Assembly: GCA_900450595.1 (NCBI GenBank)
Contig: UGGS01000001.1
Location: forward strand, 1-64,000
Origin: [Flavobacterium] thermophilum
GTDB taxonomy: Bacteria > Bacillota > Bacilli > Bacillales > Anoxybacillaceae
DNA: 64,000 nucleotides
Direction of reading: 5' to 3'
The notes under the pieces were generated by a model. That model was given only the letters and a program-made list of their open reading frames with translations. It was not told the origin of the DNA and did no database searches. This document shows, piece after piece, positions 19,555 to 29,012 of this stretch (positions are counted from its first letter, which is position 1; each line of letters opens with the position of its first letter). Position numbers and translations under genes: made by a program.

Positions 19555-20925
19555 CTGTAGATGAGCATTTTTCATTACAATAATTTCCATGGTTAGAGAG
19601 ACAAACAGGGTACCCCTTACGCGATACGGAGCTGTTTTTTGATCACATCAATGGGAATATCTTGCTTTGCAGCGTCATAAATGAACTCGACGACGCTGTG
19701 GTCTTTCCGCGACCGAAGAAGCTCCAGCCCGGTGGAGAGGTTTTGTCGGGATTCGGCGATGCTGTACACGCAGGCCAACAGCACCACCGCCCAATACCGT
19801 TTCACCGCCCGAATGTGGCGAACGCGGTATCCATCCAGCTTCAGTTGATCTTTCGCCTGCCGGAAAAAGCACTCGATCGTCCAGCGCTGGGCGTAGTAAC
19901 GCAAGATGTCTTCGTCCCCGAGTTCCCGGTCGGTGCTCAAGATGCAATGAAGATGTTCCGGCGCCATCGGCTGATCCGCCTTCCAAGCCAGCAGCACCAC
20001 CGCGTCATCGAGGCCATGGATGGCCCCCTCATAGCGATACACGCGATAACGCTCCTGCCCCACCGTGACGAGGCGGGTGTCTTTGGACTCGATATAGCGG
20101 GCAAACTGCTTGGCTTGGATGGCGATGCCTTTCGGGTAGAGAATCCGGTTCGTCTTGAGCATCGCGATGACATGGAATCCCTGTTTCAGACAGGCTTCGA
20201 TGAGCTTTTTGGACGGATACCACGAATCCATGAGCACATACACCGGCTGAGCCCGCTTCACCTTGAGCGAGGAAAGCATCTCGATCGCCAGGTCGATCTT
20301 GCTTTTTCCCGCTTTCTTGTCATACAGGCGGAACGCAAATGGGAACGCCTGCGTGAAGGTGTGCACCATCAGCCAAACGAGCGAATGCCCCCAGACCGAT
20401 TGATGATCTTTATGCGAGTAGTGCCAGTCGCACCCTTGAATGGCGTGCGCAGCCCGTGACGAAGGCTTTGTTTTTTGGCAAATCGTATCATCAATCGAAA
20501 CAAAAAGGGGTTGATTCTTCCGTTTGGCCAGTCGTTCGACCTGGGAAAGGATCCACTCTTGAAGCTTCCCAAGCAGCCTTTCCTCGTTCCAAGGGCTTTT
20601 CGTGAAAAAGTGACTGAGCGTCGTTCGATGATTCGGATGAAAGCTCCAGTAATGAATATCAGTCAATGTTCCCGAGAATCCCTTGGTGGTCAAGGCATCG
20701 ACAATATGAATGAGATGCTTGATGACCGGTTTGGAAAGCTGCAGCGTCAACCCCAGCGTGAAGAAAAACTTGTGGATTCCTTGGTGATGTGCTAATCTAT
20801 TCATGAGACATGAACCTCCTTGTGTGAATGGGTTTTGAACACATCTATTTTACCCAAGGAGTCCGGTTCATGTCTCCTTTTTTGTTTAGTTGTCAATTTA
20901 TGTCAGTGAATTTGCTCATCTACAG
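19555..20925 (-). mobile_element. IS701/IS4-like insertion sequence, copy 1 (intact)
   Basis: The tips CTGTAGATGAGCA and TGCTCATCTACAG are inverted repeats. A perfect 8-bp duplication TACAATAA flanks it (19547-19554 and 20926-20933). The length is 1,371 bp. Related copies are at 26688-28049 and 49121-50489. Confidence 0.9.
19617..20804 (-). CDS. DDE transposase (IS701/IS4 superfamily)
   Basis: A 395-residue intact transposase; the ATG at 20802-20804 follows AGGAGGTTCATG. Catalytic regions are FVSIDDTICQKTKPS (first Asp), VYVLMDSWYPSKKLIEA (second Asp) and YYAQRWTIECFFRQAKDQLK (Glu). The GHSLVWLMVHTFTQAFPF segment is typical of IS701-like enzymes. It is the only undamaged transposase among the three copies in the window and could mobilise the others. 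Confidence 0.9.
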   Translation of the reverse strand: MNRLAHHQGIHKFFFTLGLTLQLSKPVIKHLIHIVDALTTKGFSGTLTDIHYWSFHPNHRTTLSHFFTKSPWNEERLLGKLQEWILSQVERLAKRKNQPLFVSIDDTICQKTKPSSRAAHAIQGCDWHYSHKDHQSVWGHSLVWLMVHTFTQAFPFAFRLYDKKAGKSKIDLAIEMLSSLKVKRAQPVYVLMDSWYPSKKLIEACLKQGFHVIAMLKTNRILYPKGIAIQAKQFARYIESKDTRLVTVGQERYRVYRYEGAIHGLDDAVVLLAWKADQPMAPEHLHCILSTDRELGDEDILRYYAQRWTIECFFRQAKDQLKLDGYRVRHIRAVKRYWAVVLLACVYSIAESRQNLSTGLELLRSRKDHSVVEFIYDAAKQDIPIDVIKKQLRIA

Positions 20926-21586
20926 TACAATAAGTTAATAATGTAGGTTGTCGGAAGGTGATTTTTTCTTTTATGATACTGAAACGTCAGTGAAAATAGA
21001 GTATAAAGTTAGGAGCATTTCAAAAAATTGTTCAAATGTTATAAATCAATAAAAGAGTTTAAGTAAATTTGTTTCCTTTGGTTTAGTAACCAAGGGATTA
21101 TTTTTTGTTACAGCTTTAATGAGAGCTTTCAATAATGTGATAACAATTGAAAGGGTAGTACATACTTCCCAAAACAGATGTTGACATGTTGAATGGGAAA
21201 TAGAAAGATCAGGAAAAGGATAATAAATTTTTATATATTCAGGTATTGGCAATCAACTAAGATGGGTTGCATCACAAGGAAATGAGGTTTTTAATTTTAG
21301 GAAACGCTATTTAGAAATTTTATTATGAGCAAATGTGAGTTTTCTCTCCTTTTTCTATTATATTTTGGTGTCTGAACGAGGTAGAAACTCAAACGTATTG
21401 ATAAATATACATAATTTTCCTTATAATGTAACTGTAATTAAGGTAAGACAAAATAAATTAACTTTAATGAGGATTAAAATAAGAAAATACCGCATAGAAA
21501 ATACTATTCCTTTGTATTTTAATTAGATTTTAGGATTGTAAAGAGATTTTGATAGAAGAATTTTTTAAATAAAAGAGGGGTACACT
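20926..21586. other. Intergenic region without a recognised gene
   Basis: It is AT-rich. A short open stretch just after the IS (GDFFFYDTETSVKIEYKVRS, stop near 21050) may be the tail of a gene cut by the element. Nothing else is recognisable until the GAGGGG site before 21587. Confidence 0.35.
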
Positions 21587-22328
21587 ATGTGGATTGAAGA
21601 TTATTTAAAATCGGTAGATGAGACTGAACTTAGAAGGATTTATTTAAAAATGCGAAAAAAGTTAAATCCAGACTATATTAAATTAATACATAGTCCAATT
21701 GAATTTGGTAGGGATATTATTGAATTAACTGGTAAACAGCTAAATATGTATCAAGTTAAGGTGGGGGATATTGATACTAAGAAATGGGATGTTGATGTGG
21801 CTCACCAAATCATGAAAATGTTCACTTGTCGACTTGATGATCCTAGAATAAAAGAAGATGAAATTCAAAAGAAGGGGGTTATATTACTTAATGGACAAAT
21901 AAATATATATGCTGATAAACCAATTGATTCTCTAATAAAATTTTACAAAGATAAATTTGGTTGGGATATTAGTATTATAGATTTAACAGGATTAGTAAAG
22001 GAAATAATTGATAATGATGCAGAAGATGTATTGTTTGAAGAGGAGCTATGGTATGAGTATCAAGCATTGATGGCTAAAATCAAAAAACGAATTTCGGATG
22101 TTAATGATTTAGATAATTATATAATTGATTCGTTGCAAACCTCGAAACATTATCGTCATGAAACCTTTAAAAATTGGTTTATAAGTGATGTTATTACAAG
22201 GTTGGACAAATTTATAAAAGGTGCTAAAACGGACGAGGAAAGGGACTATTTTAAATTTTATAAGTTTTGTGTCTTAGAGATTTCAATTGCTTTATTTGAC
22301 CAAACTGAAAGATTAAAACAATATTTTT

Positions 22329-22471
22329 GGATCTTCACCAAAAGTTGTACTTGACTGTTTCAGATCATGTCTTGCTTACATGCATAAGGAAAATCAGTAA
22401 ATCAACGATTTTCCTACATGGTGACACGAGAAAAAGCCTTGCTTGTCAAGTACACGTTGTGGTGATGAACC
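22329..22471. mobile_element. MITE, GGTTCATCACC-type, copy a (143 bp)
   Basis: Tips GGATCTTCACCAAAAG and GTGGTGATGAACC, with GTACTTGAC just inside each end. A perfect 8-bp duplication ATATTTTT flanks it (22321-22328, 22472-22479). It is the reverse complement of the copy at 39532-39674 with about one difference, so both moved recently. ISL3-like ends; it encodes no protein. Confidence 0.9.
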
Positions 22472-22761
22472 ATATTTTTCTCTATCTGATTTTGGAGATT
22501 TAATGGTAATTAGTCATCAACTAATTGGTTCTATATCAACCGAGTTTAAAGAGGTTAAGAGAATATTTGGTTTGGAAAATTTAGTAAAAAGCGCAAAGGG
22601 TTTCTATAATTATTCAAATGATAATGATATTTTTGGTCATGTAAATAAAGCTTTTGATGACTTGTGGTTCTCAACAACTAATCTAGGAAGAAACGTGATG
22701 GCTGATTTTGAAGAATTAAATACAATTGATACTTTTTCTGGGTTTTTATTACTACTTTTTA

Positions 22762-23958
22762 TATACATGCAACATGAAGAGTTAACTTCTCAGTCATCCT
22801 GCACACCCTAAGCGCTGCAGCACTTCCTCCGGACGTTCGTGGATGTAGTTGACAAACCGAGTAATGGCTTGAATGATATCGTTGCGATCCTTGTGAAATA
22901 CATTGGCAATCACCGTATCTTTCAGCCATTTCCATAAGCGTTCGATCGGGTTCAGCTGTGGCGAATAGGGAGGAAGGTAAATAAAGTGAAAACACTGCCC
23001 TTCTTCCCGCAAAAACTCCTTGACCATCTTGGCATGGTGAATGCGGGCGTTATCCAACACCAAGACCATGAGACGGTCTGGATAGCGCTCTTTGAGCATT
23101 CTCAAGAAATCCAAGAACGTCGCAGCATTGGCGGCAGTTGTTTGATGAAGCACCGTTTCACCATCATGGACGTTGACCGCGCCAAACAGCGATACGTGGG
23201 CATGATGGCCAAACGTCGGCACTTGTTTTTGGCGGCCGACTTCCGACCATGTGGACCGCAAGACATGGTAAGAGCGGATATGGGTTTCATCGATGTACAG
23301 AAGAACAGCATCTTCTGTCTCCTTGGTGATCAAGTTTTTTTTTATCAGATCCATTTGTTTTTCAAATTGCTTTTGCTCATCCGGATTTCCTTTCGCCAGT
23401 GTGTACGTCGGTCGTGTCCACGACAGCCCTTTGCGGTGCAGGAGTTTTCGCAACGCTTCGCGGGAAATGGAAACACCGAATTGCTTTGCGACATAGGATT
23501 GCAGGAGTTTGGTGTTCCACGCCGAAGCGACGTCCCAGCCCAGTTCCGCGGGAGTGGTGGTCAATACAAGCTGTTTGATCTTTTCTTGCTGTTCTTCCGT
23601 GAGAAACGGCTCCCGCCCAGGGGCGAAATCCCGATGAAGCAAGAGCTCCAGACCGCCTTCGTTGAACAGCGACACATAATGGGAAACGGTTTGTCGGCAC
23701 ACGTTGACCATGGAGGCCACCTCTTTGCCCAAATAGCCTTCCATGACCAGGCGGACGGCCATCACACGTTGGCGAAGAAGGGTGTTTTTGATTTTCCGTT
23801 CCTGTTTGCGAAGTGTCCGAGGTGTCCATCCGTGATCGTTGGTGATTTTGAGACGTTTCATGCAGAATTCCGCTCCTTTTCCATGTTTTTCATTAGGAGC
23901 AGTATAACCAGAGTGGGCACCGCTTATGCGAAGGTTAACTTTTCAATGAGCATGTATA
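22762..23958 (-). mobile_element. IS630-family insertion sequence
   Basis: Terminal repeats TATACATGC and GCATGTATA, with similarity continuing inward over a GTTAACTT motif on each side. It is flanked by the TA dinucleotide target typical of IS630/Tc1 elements. Deleting the element plus one TA restores the host reading frame exactly. Confidence 0.88.
22794..23861 (-). CDS. IS630-family transposase
   Basis: A 355-residue intact transposase. The N-terminal HTH is LVMEGYLGKEVASMVNVCRQTVSHY and the winged second HTH is VAKQFGVSISREALRKLLH. The catalytic triad is in AVLLYIDETHIRSYH, LMVLVLDNARIHHAK and YLPPYSPQLNPIERLWKWLK, the classical DDE of IS630/Tc1-mariner. It is likely functional. Confidence 0.93.
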   Translation of the reverse strand: MKRLKITNDHGWTPRTLRKQERKIKNTLLRQRVMAVRLVMEGYLGKEVASMVNVCRQTVSHYVSLFNEGGLELLLHRDFAPGREPFLTEEQQEKIKQLVLTTTPAELGWDVASAWNTKLLQSYVAKQFGVSISREALRKLLHRKGLSWTRPTYTLAKGNPDEQKQFEKQMDLIKKNLITKETEDAVLLYIDETHIRSYHVLRSTWSEVGRQKQVPTFGHHAHVSLFGAVNVHDGETVLHQTTAANAATFLDFLRMLKERYPDRLMVLVLDNARIHHAKMVKEFLREEGQCFHFIYLPPYSPQLNPIERLWKWLKDTVIANVFHKDRNDIIQAITRFVNYIHERPEEVLQRLGCAG

Positions 23959-24491
23959 TAGAAAAAAGAAAGTCGATATTGCAAAAGAATGGCTTTTAAA
24001 ACTTGGGGATTATTTAGTAGAGGCAAATAAAGTGGGGGCTTTAACTGACCATACATCCTTCGCTAATTTTTCGTTTTTAGAATTTTTGCTCTTATTCAAT
24101 TTCCAAGATCTTTTCGAAAAATATAAGATATTATTTAGTGGGGAATTAAATTATTTATGTAATGATAACCAAGAAAATATTATATTTGAAAAACCAGATG
24201 ATTATCAAAGTGTATTAAATCAATATAAAGATATTTGGGATAAAAGCTATCTTGCAAATACAAATGCAGAAGAAATAGCAATTGTAATAATTAAGGTTGC
24301 CTATTCTTATAGGTTTAACCGAGATGCTGGTTATGGTATTGAGGATATTCAAAAATTATTAAGAAAAGAAATAATTAATCAATATTGAAATTTTTCTAAA
24401 TAAAATGTTTAAGCACTAAAAGATTCAGCTGATACGACTTTTTTAAAGTTATCGGAGGTTTACGGTCAATATTGTTATAACAAAAAACTAT

Positions 24492-24520
24492 AAAGCCGCT
24501 CAAATAACATGAGCGGCTTT
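24492..24520. terminator. Rho-independent terminator
   Basis: The stem AAAGCCGCTC / GAGCGGCTTT is followed by AACAGTTTA. It lies between the split nuclease gene and the minus-strand small gene. Confidence 0.7.
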
Positions 24521-24569
24521 AACAGTTTATTCTCCATCTTCCAAAAAGGTATTCAATTTGCACATTTCA

Positions 24570-24846
24570 TCATGATATTTTCTTTATACGTCTTTTCCCA
24601 AAATTGATTTCTTGTAAAGCATTAATTAGACTTTGTAGTTTATTTTGAATAAGCATAAAATTGTAATCAGGAATAATATCTTTTTCCTCTATTGTATTAT
24701 TATGATGCTTAATCTCTTCTAGACTTTTTACAATAGAGTCGGTCAAGAATATCACATGTTCCTTTTGTTCTTTGATAAACTTCTTTTCATCTTCTATCTG
24801 GCTTGATCATATATTTCAATAACGTATCTCCGATGCTATCGCTCAT
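24570..24846 (-). pseudogene. Small helical protein, frameshifted, unknown
   Basis: The ATG at 24844-24846 opens MSDSIGDTLLKYMI. A one-base shift follows, and the other frame continues SQIEDEKKFIKEQKEHVIFL and a helical tail (LQSLINALQEINFGKRRIKK) to 24570. The restored product is ~91 residues. I do not recognise it; its position beside the integration site suggests a prophage or integrative-element accessory gene. Confidence 0.45.
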
Positions 24847-25079
24847 CTTAAACGCCCTCTTTCAATTTTAATATTGCCAGGAAGCCTGTCACGTCAACCT
24901 TTAGAGGACTTTTTGTTGGTGCCATAAGTGGTGCCGAGTTTGGTGCCCAAAATGGTGCCGTTCGATAAATTCGGTACAACCTAGCGAATTTTTAAATTAG
25001 CAAAACCTTGATATATCAACGTTTTTCAAATGTTAAAGGTCTTATCTTTCTCCAATAAAATTCAGAAAATCAACTGTTT

Positions 25080-25125
25080 CACCTTGACAGGGTGGAGGTC
25101 GCTGGTTCGAGCCCAGTCGGAATCA
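25080..25125 (+). tRNA. 3' half of tRNA-Val(GAC), integration-site remnant
   Basis: It starts in the anticodon stem. Loop TTGACAG carries the GAC anticodon, stem CACC/GGTG closes it, then variable GAGGTC, T-arm GCTGG-TTCGAGC-CCAGT and acceptor strand CGGAATC with discriminator A. The D-arm and 5' acceptor strand are missing, so it cannot be a functional tRNA. Half-tRNAs next to tyrosine integrases are typical att remnants; the integrase gene ends 117 bp to the right. Confidence 0.8.
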
Positions 25126-25137
25126 CTAAAGTGAGAG

Positions 25138-25172
25138 GCTTGAAATCCTTGTGTATCAAGGGTTTCAAGCTT
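25138..25172. repeat. Hairpin dyad after the tRNA-Val remnant (terminator or att core)
   Basis: CTTGAAATCCTT - GTGTATC - AAGGGTTTCAAG forms a strong stem-loop followed by TTTTTCG. The 17-nt centre also occurs at 20-36. It can be read as the terminator of the tRNA locus carried with the att site. Confidence 0.55.
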
Positions 25173-25241
25173 TTTCGTTTTATTGGCAATTGTGTTAAAA
25201 TCTCCGTGATTTAAAAACTTGCACAAAACTTGCACCTTTAG

Positions 25242-26402
25242 TTAACTAAAGGTTTTTGACTCTGTTTTAAGAAGGGCATTTTCAAATTTCTCTGCCGCTT
25301 GTTCTTGTAAATCATCACTGACATGTGAGTATAAATCTAAAGTTATACCGACGCGGGAATGCCCCAAGCGCTCGCTAACCACTTTTGGATTTTCGCCTTG
25401 CTGCATTAAGATGGTTGCATGTGTATGCCGCAAATCATGGAAGCTTATACGCGGTACGTTTGCTTCTTCGATCAAGCGATAAAATTGTCGTAACAAGTTT
25501 CGTGGATCAAGAGGTTTTCCGTCGTCAGTGCAGACAATTAAATTGTTGTCTTGGTATTGAGTACCCAATTTCTCCTTCTGAAATTCTTGTTTTTGTTTAT
25601 GTTTCTTTAATACATTTACAACATGTTGAGAAATTGAAATTTGTCTTTTCGATTTTTTTGTTTTAGGCTCTTTAAAAATTAATCCTTTGCCTGAGACAAA
25701 GCATAAGCTGCGCTTGATGCGGATTTTCTTATTCTCAAAATCCACGTCATCCCATTTTAGTCCTAAAACTTCTCCACGTCGCATTCCTGTAAAAATCGCA
25801 AGAAGGTAAGGGATCTCCATAGAGCTATCTTTAATCAGATTCAGAAATCGATTTACCTCATCCACTGTCCATGTAATTTTTTCTTCACTTTTCACTTTGG
25901 GCGGTTTAGCATTCTTTACAGGGTTCACTTTAACCAATGACCATTTTACCGCTTGATCAAATGCTTGATTGAGCAGATTATGCATTTGTCGGATATATGC
26001 GCCTGAATACCCGTTGTCTAACTTGTCTACATAGAAACTGTCAATATCAAATGTTGTAATTTCATTAATTTTTTTATGTTGGAAATATTTCATAATATGA
26101 TTTCTGATTACATATTCCCTGCTTTTTGCGGTAGTTATTTCTACTGTTCTTTTATAAGAGGTGTTAAACCACCGCTCCATGAACATTGAAAAATCTTCTG
26201 TACTTTCTTTAAAATAACTTCCATCATCGACTTGGTTTTTAATTTTAAGAAGTTCTTTCTTCGTTTCAGTCTTTGTACGAAACGGTCCGAAACTTGCTTG
26301 CTTTCTCTTACCGGTAACTGGATCTTTCCCTACATCAATTCGAAAATAAAATCCTTTTTTCTTTTCTTTAATTAACTTGTCAAGTTCATCATTACACCCC
26401 AT
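25242..26402 (-). CDS. int: Tyrosine site-specific integrase
   Basis: A 386-residue phage/ICE-type integrase. The N-terminal AP2-like arm-binding region contains KRKQASFGPFRTKTETKKEL, and the SAM-like core-binding domain follows at ~65-160. The catalytic domain has Arg in FTGMRRGEVLGLKW, HLR in ISFHDLRHTHATILM, and Tyr in GHSRVGITLDLYSHVSDD. It would recombine att sites at the tRNA-Val 3' end; the half-tRNA is adjacent. No excisionase, replication or capsid genes are seen beside it, so the element it came with is degraded or extends past rearrangements. Confidence 0.92.
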   Translation of the reverse strand: MGCNDELDKLIKEKKKGFYFRIDVGKDPVTGKRKQASFGPFRTKTETKKELLKIKNQVDDGSYFKESTEDFSMFMERWFNTSYKRTVEITTAKSREYVIRNHIMKYFQHKKINEITTFDIDSFYVDKLDNGYSGAYIRQMHNLLNQAFDQAVKWSLVKVNPVKNAKPPKVKSEEKITWTVDEVNRFLNLIKDSSMEIPYLLAIFTGMRRGEVLGLKWDDVDFENKKIRIKRSLCFVSGKGLIFKEPKTKKSKRQISISQHVVNVLKKHKQKQEFQKEKLGTQYQDNNLIVCTDDGKPLDPRNLLRQFYRLIEEANVPRISFHDLRHTHATILMQQGENPKVVSERLGHSRVGITLDLYSHVSDDLQEQAAEKFENALLKTESKTFS

Positions 26403-26687
26403 TCCTAGTTTGAAACTGGAATAGTGTGTAGTATGTGGTTAAGTAAATACTATCAAAATAATACTTTTTAAGAAAGCGTTAAATTATAAAAGGTGGATAT
26501 CACTAGTATGAAAAAGCATACATTCCAATCTTGTAACGGGAATATATCTGTACAGCCATATTATTAAGATTACAAATGTAGATTTAACTTATTATAGGTA
26601 GAGAAAATGGGGTGAAATGTTTTGTTCAGAGGCTATGAAAATCTGAATTGAAAAGTGGGGTACAGGAGAATAGTTAAGTCTTAGTAA

Positions 26688-28049
26688 CTGTAGTTGAGCA
26701 ATTTTCATTACAATAATTACCATGTAAAAAGAGACAAACGGGGTACCCCTTATGCCACATGAAGCTGTTTTTTAACGACATCAATGGGAATATCTTGTTT
26801 CGCTGCATCGTAAATAAACTCCACGAGGCTATGTCCTTTCTTCTTTCGAAGGAAGTCAAGCCCGGTAGAGAAATCGCTGTTGGATTCGACCATACTGTAC
26901 ACATAAGCGAGTTGCACCAAGATCCAATACCGTTTCACCGCCCGACGTTGACGAACGCGGTACCCATCGAGCTTCAGCTGGTCTTTCGCTTGTCGAAAAA
27001 AGCATTCGATCGACCAACGCTGGGCATAGTAGCGCAAGATCTCTTCATCGCTTAGCTCCCGGTCGGTGCTCAAGACGCAGTGAAGATGTTCAGGTGTCAT
27101 CGGCTGATCGGCTTTCCAAGCCAACAACACAACGGCATCATCGAGACCTTTCAGCGCTCCCTCGTAGCGATACACGCGATAACGCTCTTCTCCCACCGTG
27201 ACGAGATGGGTGTCTTCCGGTTCGATGTAGCGTGCAAACTGCTTGGCTTGGATCGCAATGCCTTTTGGATAGAGAACCCGATTCGTCTTGAGCATCGCAA
27301 TGACGTGGAATCCTTTTTTCAGGCAGGCTTCCACGAGTGTTTTCGATGGGTACCAAGAATCCATCAGCACATAAACAGAACCGTGCACATCCAAAGAAGA
27401 AAGCATCTCGATGGCCCATTGACCCTTGCTTTTCCCATCCGCCTTGTCGTAGAGGCGAAACGCAAAGGGAAAGGCTTGCGTCATCGTATGAACCATGAGC
27501 CAGACGAGAGAGTGTCCCCAAATCGACTTTTTGTCCGCGTGAGAATAATGCCAATTACACCCTTCAATAGCGTGTTTCGCCTGTGACGAAGGCTTCGTTT
27601 TTCGGCAGATCGTATCATCGATCGAAACAAAAATGGGGTGATTCTCTCGCTTGGCCGTTCGTTCCACATGACGAAGCATCCACTGCTGGAGTTTGCGAAG
27701 CAAGATTTCTTCATCCCAAGGGCTTTTCGTGAAAAAATGGCTCAGTGTCGTTCGATGGTTGGGATGAAAGCTCTCGTGATGCAGATCGGTCAAGGTTCCC
27801 GCAAATCCTTTCGTTGTCAGCGCATCGATAATATGAATGAGATGCTTCATGACCGGCTTAGAGAAATAAAGGGCAGCCCCAACATTGCGAAAAACTTGTC
27901 GATTCCTTGGTGATGTGGTAGTCTATTCATGAGACATGAACCTCCTTGAGAATGGTTTGGTGACACATCTATTCTAATCAAGGAATCGGGTTCATGTCTC
28001 CTTTTTTGTATGGATGTAAATTTATGTTAGTGAATTTGCTCATCTACAG
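26688..28049 (-). mobile_element. IS701/IS4-like insertion sequence, copy 2
   Basis: Tips CTGTAGTTGAGCA and TGCTCATCTACAG; 1,362 bp. No matching target duplication is seen (left CTTAGTAA, right TTATTGTA), in contrast to copy 1. The right flank begins directly inside a gene fragment (28051 onward), so one side has probably been exchanged or deleted. Confidence 0.85.
26750..27930 (-). pseudogene. IS701/IS4-like transposase, N-terminal frameshift
   Basis: The proper ATG is at 27928-27930 (NRLPHHQGIDKFF). A missing base near 27870 shifts the frame, and the first stop comes after ~28 codons. The remaining 366 residues (MKHLIHIIDALTTKGFAGTL onward) are open and carry all three catalytic regions (SIDDTICRKTK, YVLMDSWYPSK, WSIECFFRQAKDQ). 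The C-terminus is intact. It is probably inactive. Confidence 0.85.
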
Positions 28050-28050
28050 T

Positions 28051-28248
28051 TATTGTAATTATTTAAACAAAGTTTCGAATAACAGTCTCTATTATCTTGG
28101 TGATTGGCATACTCACTTGTCCAGTAACCTTTTGCCTAGTCCTACAGACTATAAAGCAGCTCAAACTTTGGCTTCATATTTGCCTGAAGATATTAGGTTT
28201 TCTCTAATAACAGTAATTTTTAATCATTTTTTCACCAAAAAATTTTAA
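28051..28248 (+). pseudogene. C-terminal fragment of a JAMM/JAB-domain peptidase
   Basis: The frame emerges directly from the right tip of IS701-like copy 2 and encodes ~65 residues. YYLGDWHTHLSSNLLPSPTD contains the complete zinc-binding JAMM signature H-x-H-x7-S-x2-D, preceded by the typical LGDWHTH of prokaryotic Mov34/MPN/PAD-1 proteins. These proteins occur in CBASS type II (Cap3) and ubiquitin-like conjugation operons. The glutamate-bearing N-terminal half is missing, so it is a remnant. No E1/E2-like or cyclase gene is visible nearby. Confidence 0.7.
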
Positions 28249-28709
28249 AGTGTATAACTATACACAAAAGAGGATTTTAAAAGAAGTAAACTGTAAAATT
28301 ATTTGATTACAGATTTATGTATGCAATGGCAATGTTCTTTCTGTTCTCAAAGCAATGTTCTTTTCTATATCACCGTAAAATAAATCCCGTCCTGGGAAAA
28401 TAAAAAATGTCCAAGAAGCCGAGCGTGATCAGGGTTTTACCTGATCTTATGTTCGGTTTCTTCTTTGGAAAGGTGATAGGGGATAGGGTGAAAGGGGGTA
28501 ATACGGTTGTATGTACGGATTTAGACTATAAGAACAGGGAGGTGTTAGATAAATTATTTTATTGGTGTGTCAATTCTAAACATTATGGAAGTATTGTTAC
28601 CAAAGATGCATAAATTATTTTTTTAAAGTAATAAATAGGTGCTTGATGTTTCTGGTAATATGTGACAAAGAAAAGAATTAAGCTTTTAGCATAATCTCTT
28701 GCTAAAAGC
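28249..28709. other. Region with a long imperfect hairpin, no clear gene
   Basis: The main feature is a dyad at 28411-28468 (arms AGAAGCCGA...TGATCAGG and CCTGATC...TCGGTTTCTTCT, loop GTTTTA). A 68-codon frame at 28407-28613 overlaps it but starts inside the stem and has no recognisable domain. Confidence 0.4.
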
Positions 28710-29012
28710 TTAATTCGATACCTGTAGTTCTAAATTTTTTACTCTTTTGGGAAAAACACTTTCATATTCCTCATAAATATATTTTGCCCAAAAATTTTGG
28801 TCCCATATGTTGAGCCCATTCAATATCTTCGGTGATTTATTTATAATTTTTGGATCCCAAACTATTTCTTTTGCCTTTGAAAAATCCATATTGTATTTAT
28901 CTTGTAGAACCTTTGCAATTTCATTTCTAAAAGAAGGATAGCCGTGCTCGTGCTCATAATTCAATTTATTTCTTAACTGTTCTCTTGTCATTGTACGTTT
29001 GTTGTTGATCAT
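28710..29012 (-). CDS. Small protein linked to the DUF3990 gene, unknown
   Basis: A 100-residue protein; ATG 29010-29012 follows AAGGTGGTGAAAG. The sequence is soluble and basic at the N-terminus (MINNKRTMTREQLRNKLNYE), with aromatic-rich middle and end (LNIWDQNFWAKYIYEEYESVF). Its start overlaps the restored 3' end of the upstream DUF3990 gene by ~47 bp, and both read the same way. That tight coupling suggests a partner or antitoxin-like role. I do not recognise its family. Confidence 0.55.
   Translation of the reverse strand: MINNKRTMTREQLRNKLNYEHEHGYPSFRNEIAKVLQDKYNMDFSKAKEIVWDPKIINKSPKILNGLNIWDQNFWAKYIYEEYESVFPKRVKNLELQVSN

Larger units (their letters stand above)
21587..24388 (+). pseudogene. 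PD-(D/E)XK-like nuclease gene split by a MITE and an IS630 element
   Basis: The ATG at 21587 follows AGAGGGG. Removing the MITE at 22329-22471 with one TSD copy, and IS630 at 22762-23958 with one TA, restores a single frame of ~483 residues. The joins read QYF-SLSDFGDLM and LLLF-RKKKVDIAKEW. Near the N-terminus EFGRDIIELTGKQLNMYQVK has the D...QxK pattern of Mrr/PD-(D/E)XK restriction-type nucleases. The rest is helical and unrecognised. Its place between other defence-gene remnants suggests a defence nuclease. It is now inactive; the first fragment ends at 22354. Confidence 0.72.

Noticed and set aside
21046..21252. 68-codon minus-strand frame
   Set aside because: No ribosome-binding site, no domain and composition of random AT-rich DNA.
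24898..24985. Repeated GGCACC stretch resembling the C-terminal tail of a phage integrase (GTILGTKLGTTYGTNKKSSK)
   Set aside because: Only 23 codons are open before an upstream stop, and tails of this kind are too variable to support a call.
28407..28613. 68-codon open frame
   Set aside because: It begins inside the stem of a hairpin, has no ribosome-binding site at its ATG and no recognisable domain.
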